The notes below the pieces were generated by a model. That model saw only the letters and a program-made list of their open reading frames with translations. It was not told where the DNA came from and did not search any database. A DNA stretch of 64,000 nt, taken from Eutreptiella sp. 'Long Island Sound 2002'. Lineage: Eukaryota > Euglenozoa > Euglenophyceae > Eutreptiales > Eutreptiaceae. The translations under genes and the position numbers were made by a program. Within the stretch, counting starts at the first letter, position 1, and each line of letters opens with the position of its first letter. The stretch spans positions 41,672,525 through 41,736,524 of the forward strand of contig OZ038390.1 in assembly GCA_964036045.1 (NCBI GenBank). The letters run 5' to 3'. This document shows, piece by piece, positions 1-10,028 of this stretch.

Positions 1-240
1 CAAAAGCGCCACTTTTAGCATGTTGGATTTGACCACTTTTCACCGCTTTGTACACCCTGTATTGCCTCTAGCATATATCGCACGAAGTCGCCCCCCCCTA
101 CCTTGGAGGTAGGGGAGGGGCGTAGGGGGGGGGAGGTAGGGGGGGGAGGTAGGGGGGGGGTAGGGGGGGGGGTAGGGGGGGTAGGGGGGGAGGTAGGGGG
201 GGGGTCGAGAAGGTAGGGGGGGGGTAGGGGGGGGAAGGCG

Positions 241-1017
241 GTGCACACACAAGGCGGAACACACAAAAGGCGGTCTATAGCCACCGCAGGAGTCATGTTA
301 TTTAAGGGGCCACAGGCAAGGCGGTGCACACAGAAGGCGGTGCACACACAAGGCGGAACACACAAAAGGCGGTCTATAGCCACCGCAGGAGTCATGTTAT
401 TTAAGGGGCCACACGCAAGGCGGTGCACACACAAGGCGGTGCACACACAAGGCGGAACACACAAAAGGCGGTCTGTAGCCACCGCAGGAGTCTTGTTATT
501 TAAGGGGCCACAGGCAAGGCGGTACACACAGAAGGCGGTGCACACACAAGGCGGAACACACAAAAGGCGGAACACACAAAAGGCGGTCTATAGCCACCGC
601 AGGAGTCTTGTTATTTAAGGGGCCACAGGCAAGGCGGTACACACAAAAGGCGGTGCACACACAAGGCGGAACACACAAAAGGCGGTCTGTAGCCACCGCA
701 GGAGTCATGTTATTTAAGGGGCCACAGGCAAGGCGGTGCATACAGAAGGCGGTGCACACACAAGGCGGAACACACAAAAGGCGGTCTATAGCCACCGCAG
801 GAGTCATGTTATTTAAGGGGCCACAGGCAAGGCGGTACACACAGAAGGCGGTGCACACACAAGGCGGTGCACACAAAAGGCGGTCTGTGGCCACCGCAGG
901 AGTCATGTTATTTAAGGGGCCACAGGCAAGGCGGTACACACAAAAGGCGGTGCACACACAAGGCGGTGCACACAAAAGGCGGTCTGTGGCCACCGCAGGA
1001 GTCATGTTATTTAAGGG
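241..1017 (+). repeat. 99-bp minisatellite, about 8 copies
   Basis: The phrase GCCACCGCAGGAGTC recurs at 280, 379, 478, 592, 692, 791, 890 and 989, a spacing of 99-100 bp with one 114-bp unit caused by an extra internal copy of a 15-17 bp subunit (GGCGGAACACACAAAA-like). Each unit also contains a TTATTTAAGGGGCCACA segment. Because 99 is divisible by three, long open frames run through the array on both strands; they are by-products of the period and not genes. Confidence 0.93.
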
Positions 1018-1021
1018 GGGT

Positions 1022-1076
1022 GCGGGGGCTGGCCCCCGCGTCGAGCGAAGCGAGCCGTCTGTCGAGCGAAGCGAGC
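1022..1076. repeat. GC hairpin followed by two 15-bp palindromic motifs
   Basis: Positions 1022-1039 form a perfect hairpin, GCGGGGGC-TG-GCCCCCGC (8-bp stem, 2-base loop). It is followed by two copies of TCGAGCGAAGCGAGC (1041-1055 and 1062-1076), each of which can itself fold (GAGC GAA GCGAG). They sit exactly at the junction of the minisatellite and the poly-G block. Their function is unknown; small GC clusters of this kind often move or recombine. Confidence 0.6.
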
Positions 1077-1082
1077 TGAAGG

Positions 1083-1575
1083 TAGGGGGGGGAGGTAGGG
1101 GGGGGTAGGGGGGGGGTGGGGGGGGGTAGGGGGGGGGATTTGATTTGATTTGATTTGAAGGCCGATCTTGAGGCTCACAGGCCGCCCGGGGGGCGCTCGA
1201 TGGCTGTCCCGACGACTCTGCATATCGGCCGGCCATGCATGCTGCGCGCCCCCAGCCGCCGCTGCGGGCTGGGGGGGGGGGCAGGCTCGCCGCCGTGCCG
1301 CGGGTTGGGCGGGGAGGGGGGTGGGGGGGGAGGGTGGGGGGGGGGCGGGAGGGAGGGGGGGGAGGGTCGCCGCGCCCCGTCGCCGCTGGGCCGCGGCGGG
1401 GGGGCGCACAGACCCGCCGCCTTGGGGGGGGGTCGGTGTCCCCGCCCGCCTCGTTCCCCCGCTCGCCGGGCCGGGGGGGGGGGGGGGGGGGGGCGAGGGG
1501 GGGGCCGGGGCTGAAAGGTAGGGGGGGGGGTGGGGGGGGGGTAGGGGGGGGGTAGGTAGGGGGGGGAGGTAGGGG
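1083..1575 (+). repeat. Poly-G / GGTAGGGG low-complexity block with TTTGA repeats
   Basis: Almost pure purine on this strand: repeated GGTAGGGGGG units, G runs up to about 18 bases near 1478-1495, and a short TTTGA pentamer array at 1137-1158. A similar block lies at 86-240. There is strong G-quadruplex potential. The long open frames across it are low-complexity artefacts. Confidence 0.8.
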
Positions 1576-1590
1576 GGGGCGACTTCGTGC

Positions 1591-2413
1591 ATACTATCCT
1601 AGGATCCCCATGCTGCTGAAGGCGCAATAGTAGTACGCCTCTTGCAGAGCCCTAGTCAATCAGATGTCGCGCGCGCGCATGCACAGCCTTGTGTAAGCAG
1701 GGGGAGCCTGTCGTTTTCCTAACTTTGCCCGTGCTTGCGCAAAGCGGGGGGGAGGGAGGTATGAGTTGGTGGCTTTGGTGGTACTGGGTTGGGGTGCTCA
1801 CTTGAATGTTGCGTTAAACCACACACGAATTGACTGATTATTCCTTGCATTGATGCATAAACTTGATGGTATCAAATCCACTACAAAATTCAGATGTTTA
1901 CTTCCTTGCAGGAGAAAGATGCATCACAACCAAAGCAGAGCTTTGTGTTGCACAGGGCTCCTGCTGGGCTCCAGACAAGCTCCAGTGTCATCGGGCTCGA
2001 GATGGGCTCTTCTCACACGGGGTACAACAAATAAAAGATACACCAAAAACCTGCCCACACCTCACTCCAACCAGAATGCTCACAACAGGGCACCAGAACA
2101 CGGTGTGCCGGCAAAATTCAGCATGTGCTTGATGTCCTCACTGCCAGTCAAGCTTGCCCTCAAACACATGGCCAAGGCCCCAAAAACCACGGCCGGCTTT
2201 GCATACAATCTGCACTTCATCATCTCCCCAGAATCTGAGTCAGATGATGAATCCTCAGAAATGAGGAGCTCTGAGTCAGAAGCAGTACTACTGTCATGAT
2301 CAGAAGCAGTAATTCCTGGGAACTGTGGTTGGAAAAAACCAGGAGAACGGCGGTCAGATGAGCTCCCCTTAGACAAGGCCGTGCAAGCGCAAGTGGCAAG
2401 GGGGGGGGGGGGG

Positions 2414-2447
<34 letters not shown>

Positions 2448-3208
2448 ACTACATTTGATGGTGGCAGTGAGCAGGTGATAGGAAAGCACGGGAGTGCTCA
2501 GCGATGCTACTGATAGGTTGGATGTGGTTGTGTGTGCCTGAAATTCGCATCCAGTCACGCTCTCGCCTAGGAGAGGGGTGCAGCTCTCGCACGCACATTG
2601 CACGGAGCACATCGCATGCGCATGGTGTGTAGTGCCATGCCCATTTGAATTTTCCAACAGCGTCCTTCAGGTTATGCATCAACCAATAATCATTTGTGAC
2701 CCATTTCCCATCTCCTCAGGATATGTCGCCATCAGCCTGACGTGTGTTTGCTGACCGCGCATGCTGTGAAAGATACTGCTCAACGCCCCTGCCCCATTGA
2801 CATATGCCCTGGCCCCATTGACATAGCCCTGTTTGTGTCCTTGTTCTATGCGGTGGCGGGTGTGTGGGGGAAGGGGGGATGCAGCAACCAAATTGGAAGC
2901 ATAAGGAGTGTATATTCTGTGTCACAAATCATGGTGAGAGCAATCTCCTTCGTAACATCTTCCTCGGCTTGGAAAACCCTGGACCCATGTGTGGGAATTG
3001 TGTCACAGACAATCCAAATTGCAGCAGTGTTGGGCAAGGGATACACACATCTCAGAATCAACTGCAGACAAGTCATCTTGCGTCCCATGCCAACGATATT
3101 GCATGCAGGCCCCATCTCCCAAAGGCACTTACCCTTCTGTTGCATGGAACTCACATTCTGTCTCTGGTGCATTTTAAATTTTCTTGCTTCCTGTAGAATG
3201 ACACATAC
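1591..3208. other. No gene resolved; probable location of the missing 3' exons of the taspase-like gene
   Basis: I find no confident exon here. It lies directly downstream, on the minus strand, of the last taspase exon I can place (3334-3209), so the catalytic-threonine exon and C-terminus should be here if the gene is intact, but I could not find the expected Asp-Thr-Val-Gly motif. Weak minus-strand candidates are a segment near 1985-1915 (LELVW-SPAGALC-like) and an acidic stretch near 2300-2220. A G13 run and a CA microsatellite lie at 2401-2447. Confidence 0.3.
2401..2447 (+). repeat. G13 run plus (CA)n microsatellite
   Basis: Thirteen G are followed by CGT and about 15 CA dinucleotides. 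The sequence just left of it (CTTAGACAAGGCCGTGCAAG, near 2370) matches a dispersed repeat that also abuts a long G run at 26.7 kb. Confidence 0.9.
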
Positions 3209-3862
3209 CTGTGTCACGTTATACTTCTCCCACTGTGCAGCAGCGGCGGTCTCCAATCCATGCCTCTGTGCCCAGCGGTACGCACCAGAACCGCACAAAA
3301 GTGTGGGTTGCACACGCCCCAATGACCGAGGGTGCTGTGCTTGCTGCATTATGCACTCCGCCTGTCAAGCACACATGGACACAGGGTGCTTCCTCTGCCT
3401 CAGCTTTGAACAGTCCCTGTCCCTATACAGAGCCTGTTTACGCAGCCTCGCCTTGCACATAGCCACTTTCTCTCCCAACTAGACAGGGTCCCAATTTTGC
3501 TCAATGGTCCATTCGTGGTGAACCATCTCAGGGTACCAATCACAAAAACAGCGTAAAATGATCCCACATACATAGTCCAGATGGCAACGTAATCAACAAA
3601 ACCACAACCGGCTCACAGAGAGAGCTTACGGGTGTCTTAGAGCTCCTGAAGTGGGGATTTCATGTCAGAGCACAACCGGATTAGCCTCGTGGTGTAGGCG
3701 TGGTGCAGTATGCTTGGCATAACACAATGCAACAATGCAAAAGGAAAATCTGGGGCACAAGGAACGCAATTATTAGTCTCAGTTCCCGACAACATGCATT
3801 GATTCAAGCATTCACATCACCGAGTGAAATATGTATCACACACACATGGGTACACACATGTA

Positions 3863-3897
<35 letters not shown>

Positions 3898-6228
3898 GGT
3901 GACTAACGCGCCTTGAGGACTTGTTTGGTACCCCTTGGGGCGGGGGGCACTCAATAATGGGCTGCGGGGGATGAAGGCGCGGCTGGGCATGGTCATGGGC
4001 AGAAGCACTTTCAAAGAGAAGTTTTGCAAGGAGCCCCCTTTGTCGCCCACCCCAAGGTCCAACCCCCAAGGAGGAAGAGGAAGGACACAGGGTGGTGAGA
4101 GGCCGATGGGCACCACAACCTATCAAGGGAAAGGACCGACTGGATTTTGGAGCTAGAACTTTCCACCCCAAATTGGCAAGGGCAACTCCAACAGGGTGAT
4201 TTTTCGCACCAGGAAATTTTTCTCATCTGATAGGGCCCCAAATGATCCCAACTTTATTGCATCCGAGTTGCACTGGGGATTTATGCTAGAAGGGTGGGGA
4301 GGGGGTTTCGGACCTTGGGGGGGGGGGGGGGTGGCATGTCGCCATATGTCTTGTTCTCGTGTGCAGCTCGCGGGCCTACTGGCCGATCGCCATTCACTGC
4401 CCTTCCCTTGGACCCCTTCCCTCCATAGGCGGTGGTGCCCATTGGCCTCTCACCACCCTGCGTCCTTCCTCTTCCTCCTCGCCCTATCATTCCCTCTCTA
4501 CTTCCCTTTCCTCTCCCTCTTCAGCACCCCATGTGTCCACCAGTAGTCATGCAATGGTCATGCAGGGTGCATGCTGAAGATGTACCAGATGAATGGGGTT
4601 CCGCACCCCAGGAACTGCTGCACAAGCTCCAAACTGGGGCTGGGGGTTGGTGCGGGAGATGCTCATCAGACTAGCATCGCACTCCACAATGCCTGTGCAA
4701 ATTGACAAGGGTACGTGTGGTTGTGCATGGGTGTTGGGCATACACCAAGTCCCTCACCTCATTAGTGGCATCAAACCTCTGTCTGGGTTGCTTCATTTTC
4801 CTCAAGTTGTGTGTGTTGTGTTGCGTGTTACACCATCCCTCCCTTCATGAAATTTAAATTGATATCGGCACATCACCGAGTGGAAGAGCGGTCTTAACGT
4901 GTGGTAAACCATGACATAGTTTGCACGCAGAAGAGTTTGAGTAGGGACGAAACAAAACATGTAGAACACGGCCTCTCCATTCAAGGGCGGCTGCTGGGGG
5001 CACGACTTTGCACATGTAAAACCGAGGGTGGCGGCAAGGAGCCTCGAATGTAGTTGGCGTTGTTTGCATGGAAAAATTTTGTCACATTGGTTGGGCCAAC
5101 AATCCACGAGCTCAATAGCCAGTAGCGGGACCTGGCATCGCTTGTGCCCCTCTTAAAGGGACATAAAAGCTCTTGTCGGACGCAAACAAAGTGTTGCGGC
5201 ACATTTGCCAACGTCGGAGGCGTGTTACTATGGCATACGCACGTCACCCTTGCTAGCAGCATTACTACATCGTTGCCCTGGGAGTGGCACTAGTGTTTGA
5301 AGGTTCGCGATGCTCGCTCGCGAGGGGTTAGTTGCAAGGTTGAGAGGAGGAGTACAAATGTGCAAACAACCCCCAAGCGGCGTGACCCGACTAAGGGTGC
5401 GTCCCAGCGTTCAAAGCGCCGGGGTGCCCGGCGACTCCCTTTCTAGCATGCGCGCTAGGGATGGGGAGTTTCCCGTGTCCCATTTCTAAACGGATTTTTT
5501 GTGTCGCATTCCGCGGTAGTGGTTCCTCGATGGTTTTTCCTTTTGCATTGTTTTGCATTGTTCTTTATGCCGATCTATGAAGGATCTATTGTGTGTGATG
5601 CACCCTGTTTGTGCGACATAGGCGGATTAGACTTGGAGGCGAAAAACCTCCCCCGCCAACCCTTGACCATCATGCTATGACAAGTTTGGTCATGCAACCC
5701 GCCCCTCGAGACCAAAGCCGTGGAAACTATGGTCGTTCTAACAAGGTTTCACACTAGCAACTACAAGCACATACCGTCTTCATTCAAATTAGATCCGAGA
5801 CCTGCATTCGTCAGAGGCTCATCCTCTAATTTACCGATGGCCGCCGCAACGGCTCTCGATGCATCTACGGTCAAAGTTGCATTGCCGGCAACAAAAGGGG
5901 AAGCGGGTGTTGCGAAGAAGCACATATGCATATGATCAATCGATCCATGCCGTTCAAAGCCTGAATGCAATAATTTAGGCAAAAATCGTAGTCGCCATTT
6001 GGAATCACCAATGTCAACCGCGAATACTAGTCAACCAACGCCTTTAAACTTTGAATACGGGGGTGCTTCCCAATTCCAAACCGATCATACGACGGGGTGA
6101 CCGGCACCTGCGTTGTTGCGAAGTTCTCGAGCTGCTCGATTGCACGCCTCCTTCATCGCGTGCTCCAATTGAGCCTCGTTGTGGGGAGAGTGGTACCCAC
6201 ACCCCACGTGCACGCAAATCATCCACAT
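3209..6228 (-). CDS. Taspase-1-like threonine aspartase (partial: N-terminal four exons)
   Basis: Taspase-1 is an N-terminal-nucleophile hydrolase (type-2 asparaginase fold) that autocleaves at an Asp-Thr bond and then cuts nuclear proteins after aspartate. Exons by GT-AG and phase: 6228-6102, 5864-5775, 4692-4586, 3334-3209. Exon 1 starts with ATG and encodes VHVGCGYHS and the following helix, matching the VHAGAGYHS start of the family. Exon 2 ends in LEDEPLTNAGLGSNLNEDG, exon 3 continues IVECDASLM then FGACAAVPGVRNPI, and exon 4 holds LCGSGAYRWAQRHG. These are the family landmarks in the right order, with phase-1 joins at the first two introns. Roughly a dozen residues expected between exons 3 and 4 are absent, so a small exon there is probably missed. 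The catalytic Asp-Thr segment is not found below 3209, so an intact enzyme is not proven. The start lies about 650 bp from the divergent kinesin start. Confidence 0.75.
3863..3894 (+). repeat. (CA)n microsatellite
   Basis: About 16 uninterrupted CA units, lying in the intron between taspase exons 3 and 4. Confidence 0.95.
4070..4480. repeat. Imperfect inverted repeat (about 65-70 bp arms)
   Basis: The arm at 4070-4133 and the reverse complement of 4411-4480 share GGAGGAAGAGGAAGGAC, CAGGGTGGTGAGAGGCC and ATGGGCACCAC with few mismatches. The inter-arm spacer is about 280 bp and includes a 14-base G run near 4318-4331. It lies inside the taspase intron 3 and would form a long stem in the transcript. 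It could be a fold-back element or two inverted copies of a dispersed repeat. Confidence 0.75.
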
Positions 6229-6884
6229 TCTGCCACACGAAAGTAGCACGATTGAGAACCTATGTGCACAAGTGTAGGAAACCCTCACGAAAAAATATCC
6301 CACCACCACCATGCAAAAACATCATGCGTCCCACCGTAGACCTCCTTATAGTTGCGGTGCATCATGCTTCAATCTGTTCCTTGTGTAGAGGTTGTATGTA
6401 TTGGAGGTGATGAACCGTAAGCGAACTACACATGGAAAGCACGCAATCATGGTGGATGATTGGGAAGCATCGGGATCGGGGGCCAAAGAGAGTTTCGGGA
6501 ACATGCTAGGCCTACAGAATGTCGAACGGCACTCGGCCTCTTCATCGGATTCACCGATGTGTTCAGTCAGTGCCCAGTCTGCGTCCTGTGTCCTGTAAAC
6601 ACGCGACCCACTTGAAGTCGAACCCGGAACGTAAATTCGCCTGGATTCAGAACATTTGCTGTCATATTTTGTGTACACATCCTGAGCAGCGGGTAACCCG
6701 AATAAACGTCTAATATGCCTGTTGTCAAACAGAGCCGTGAGAAAAAGTCTGCTGATAGAAGCAATGCTGTATTGGCAGCAGCACGTTTGCCCCCTTCGTA
6801 TTTCAATGCCCCAAACATCACTGTTGCAAAAGCAAGCTGTGAGGGTTTGCTTACCTCTCAGGGTTTGGTTGTTTTCACAGGACC
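6229..6884. promoter_or_regulatory. Intergenic region between the divergent taspase-like and kinesin genes
   Basis: The taspase ATG (6228, minus) and the kinesin ATG (6885, plus) point away from each other, so their 5' ends and promoters must lie here unless upstream exons exist. A TTTTCACAG-type acceptor ends at 6880, four bases before the kinesin ATG, suggesting a 5'-UTR exon further left. I see no convincing TATA box. Open frames crossing 6346-6957 have no family resemblance. Confidence 0.4.
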
Positions 6885-9077
6885 ATGGCTCAGGACCAGG
6901 ACTCATCGCCACGGGGGGAGAGCATGAGGAAGAAGAAGGACGATGGGGACGTTCCACCCGATGCTCGTGTCCGTGTTGCAGTGCGCATCCGTCCCAAGAA
7001 TAGAGCTGACCATGGCGATGACACTCAATGCGTGACAGTCGAGGATCAGAAAATTACGGCCGACAACGGGCAGAAATCTGCTTCCTTTACGTTTGATCAC
7101 GTGTTTCACAACTCTTCACAAACACAGGTAAGGCTGCAGGATTGCACGGTTTTGGGTAAATGACGACTGTTGAATTGAATGGCCAGACGCCAGCCAGGTT
7201 GCTTACACGGCGTGGAGTTTTTGCTTCTTCCAGGTGTACTAGGTTCCTGTCGTTCCTGTCTTTTTGGTTCTCCCAGGTGTACAAAGAACTTGGAGAGCAG
7301 ATGTTGCAAGATGCGTTTTCCGGCTACAACTCAACCATCTTCGCGTACGGTCAAACTGGTAGTGGGAAAACGTACAGGTTTCTGATTGTTTTTGCTCGTG
7401 GCGCAGTGCCTTCACCTGGCAGCCCTGCAGGGAACTTCGGGTTGTGCACCGAAAATTTGTCGGTCTGCGATAACGATACCTGTTCTCTCCGCGTGCAGCA
7501 TGGTGGGCGTTGAAAATGACCCTGATCACGAAGGCTTGTTGCCTCGCATCTGCAAAGAACTATTTGACCTGAGCCAAGAATTAATGGCGGAAGATGCCAG
7601 CCTGAGCATTAAGGTGTGTAACCTCCGCTCTCGCGGTTCTCCATTATCTATCTCCATACTGCCTTTGGCCCATAGTCTTCTCACACGGTTCTATGCGCAC
7701 CAGGAGGGAGGGAAAGGGGTTTTCTCACTTTCTGCGGCTGGTGATTCAGGGGCAATGCTCCAAACGTCCAATTCGTGGTTTGCGTGTGTCCAGATCCAAG
7801 TTTCTTTCGTGGAGGTGTACAACGAGAAGATCCGAGACCTGCTGCAGTTTGAACATTCAGGCCACCCCGCAGTATGCCTAAGCTGCGTGCACATTCCGTC
7901 CAGCAGGTTGCTGTTCTCTCTGGCATTTTCCCGCCCTTAGGTTAATGATGATTTGCGAGATTTGAGATTGAAGGAGGACAAGAAGGCGAAAAATTTTTAT
8001 GTCGACGGTTTGTCGCTTCATACGGTTATGAACTACGGTATGCAGCTCACAACTAAACCACCGACGTGGTGACAAATCAACCATACTACGGCAATCAGGT
8101 GACGTTGTTTGTTGTTCCCACCTCCAGGACGAGTGAAGAATCTGATTGAAACCGGCACCGAACTGCGCACCAAGGCGGAGACGGGCATGAATGAGCTGAG
8201 TTCCCGATCTCATTCCGTGTTCACAATTTACATGCATCAGACCCACGTATGTTTCTCAGGGTGGGGTTCCAACTGTGAAGTGCAGGTGGGTGGTCGCAAG
8301 CATCCAGCCGTGGCAAGACCCCCCATTGGACTTCTTGTTTTGCGTGCAGGACCCGCCCAATCCAATGCACAAAGATACGGAGAGCAAAATCACCATCGTC
8401 GACCTGGCTGGCAGTGAAAGGCAGTCCAAGACAGACATCACTAACGCTGTGCAGGCTGCAGAGGCTGAGCGAATCAACATGTCTTTGCTCATATTGGGGC
8501 GGTGTCTCAGTGCATCCTCCGGCTCAGGCAAGCAGCACATCCCTGTCCGAGAGTCTGTATTAACCAAGTATGTACATGTATTTGTGAGCACAGGCTAGCC
8601 TCATTCTACAATAGAGGAACCAATGCTGGACGGAGTTTGAGATAGATTTTGAAAGGCGAACATATTCTGTTGCCTGCAGGCATTGGCACGGCTCCTTTTT
8701 CCTTCTCTTGGCGCCTGGTCGTCAACTCTGACTGTTCCATCGCTTTCAGGATGCTGATGGAAATCTTCGGTGGCAACTCCAAGACAATTATGTTTGCGAC
8801 CATCAGTCCAGCCATGTTCAACTTTGCAGGTTGCTTCTGTTGGCGGTATTCACTTCAGTCAGCGATTTCCTGAACTGATTGATTTGTGCACTCGCATCGC
8901 ACGATTTTTGCCGTTTGTTCGTTTTACATTCGGTTTATGTTGCCTGGGCGAGCTTGACTGCATCCGGATTGTCTTCCCATGCAGAGAGTATGTCGACACT
9001 TCAGTATGCACACAATGCGAAGAAGATCAAGCACAAGGCCAAGCAAAATACGCTGGCAAAGGCCATAGAAGTGAAGG
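6885..9077 (+). other. Kinesin motor-domain exons (1-9)
   Basis: Nine short exons (78-243 nt) encode the whole motor core in family order: [11 protein letters not shown] near the N-terminus, [17 protein letters not shown] and [18 protein letters not shown], then [25 protein letters not shown], the switch motifs, [15 protein letters not shown] and [16 protein letters not shown] leading into the neck. Introns are 69-182 nt. The IGEEMLQ-like helix and YV-DGL segment resemble kinesin-3 motors, while the WD40 tail points to kinesin-4/KIF21-like architecture, so class assignment needs a tree. All three nucleotide-binding motifs are intact, so an active ATPase is expected. Confidence 0.93.
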
Positions 9078-9964
9078 GTGTGTCTGACCCTGAGTTTAAT
9101 TGTGTTTCTCTCCACGTTTTGTGTTGTGATGTGGGGTCGTTCACAGCGGGAGGTTCCTTGTTTATCTTTGGTGCCATTCGGCTCTCGTGCCCAAAACTTG
9201 GTTGCGATCATGCCCAACCCCATCTCGTGATTCTGACCGATACCTCCGCACGTCTCCCCCTCTCTCTAGAACTCAAGGAGCAGGTGAAGGCGCTTGGGAA
9301 GACGTTGATTGAAGAGCTTGAGAAGGCCGCTCAGCAGAAGGAGCTAATGGACAAGGAGATTTGTGCTATTACGGCTGAGAAAGAGCTGATTGCTCAGGAA
9401 TTGGCAGCTTCGCAGGCTGAGATTGAGGTGCTAGCGACTGGCCATTCCCCTCTAGGTGATTGCCGTCTGCAGCCCCATGTGTTCTTCATGCCCCGGTGCT
9501 TCTGTGTCCCTTCTCTCGCAGAGCCTCAAGCAACAAATTGCTGAGCTGACGGCAGAGAGGGATGAGCTCCGATTAAGGGTATGTGTGGACAATGCAAATG
9601 CAATTTTGGCAGTTTTTGTCATGGGGCATCACTCAGGCACGTTCTGGACCCACCCACCTGCAGCCTTTGGGGTCTCTGGCTCCAATGGTTTCAGATGGGA
9701 CTCATTGCTCTCCTGGGGACAGCGGGGGGATGTTTGAGGTAAATTTGTTCGTTCCCGCTGCAAAAGGGGCCGAGGCGCGTCTCACATTTTTTTTGTCTGA
9801 TTGTTCGTGTGTCATGAACCCGGTTGCAGCAAGTCCAGAGCACCATTCGTCTATTGTAACATTATCGGATATCCGTGTATATGCCCTGAAGTCGCTTCCC
9901 ACGTTGATTTCACCCTGCACCTGCATCAGTGATACACATTTTCGCTTGCTGATGTGAATGCTTG

Positions 9965-10028
<64 letters not shown>

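Larger units (their letters stand above)
80..1590. mobile_element. G-rich repeat element bounded by a perfect 24-bp terminal inverted repeat
   Basis: The left end (80-103) reads GCACGAAGTCG, then eight C, then TACCT. The right end (1567-1590) is its exact reverse complement. Between them lie a 99-bp minisatellite, a small hairpin, two copies of a 15-bp palindromic motif and several hundred bases of GGTAGGGG-type runs; no credible protein is encoded. The flanks look like a diverged target duplication (GCATATATC at 71-79 against GCATACTATC at 1589-1598), but the alignment needs an indel and overlaps the inverted-repeat end. A non-autonomous TIR transposon carrying satellite DNA is an inference. 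A chance inverted G-run cannot explain the non-G half of the repeat. Confidence 0.45.

Noticed and set aside
241-1017. CRISPR-like regular spacing of repeats
   Set aside because: Units are contiguous with no unique spacers, in a eukaryotic context; it is a minisatellite.
15-1236. Long open frames on both strands across the 99-bp minisatellite
   Set aside because: The period is divisible by three, so any stop-free unit gives a long frame; the peptides are simple repeats and no start or splice context supports them.
1011-1627. Proline- or glycine-rich proteins in the poly-G block
   Set aside because: Pure consequence of G runs; all frames on one strand give Gly/Arg/Ala and on the other Pro.
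2742-3482. 246-codon plus-strand ORF
   Set aside because: Starts with a non-standard codon, shows no family resemblance and overlaps a convincing minus-strand taspase exon (3334-3209).
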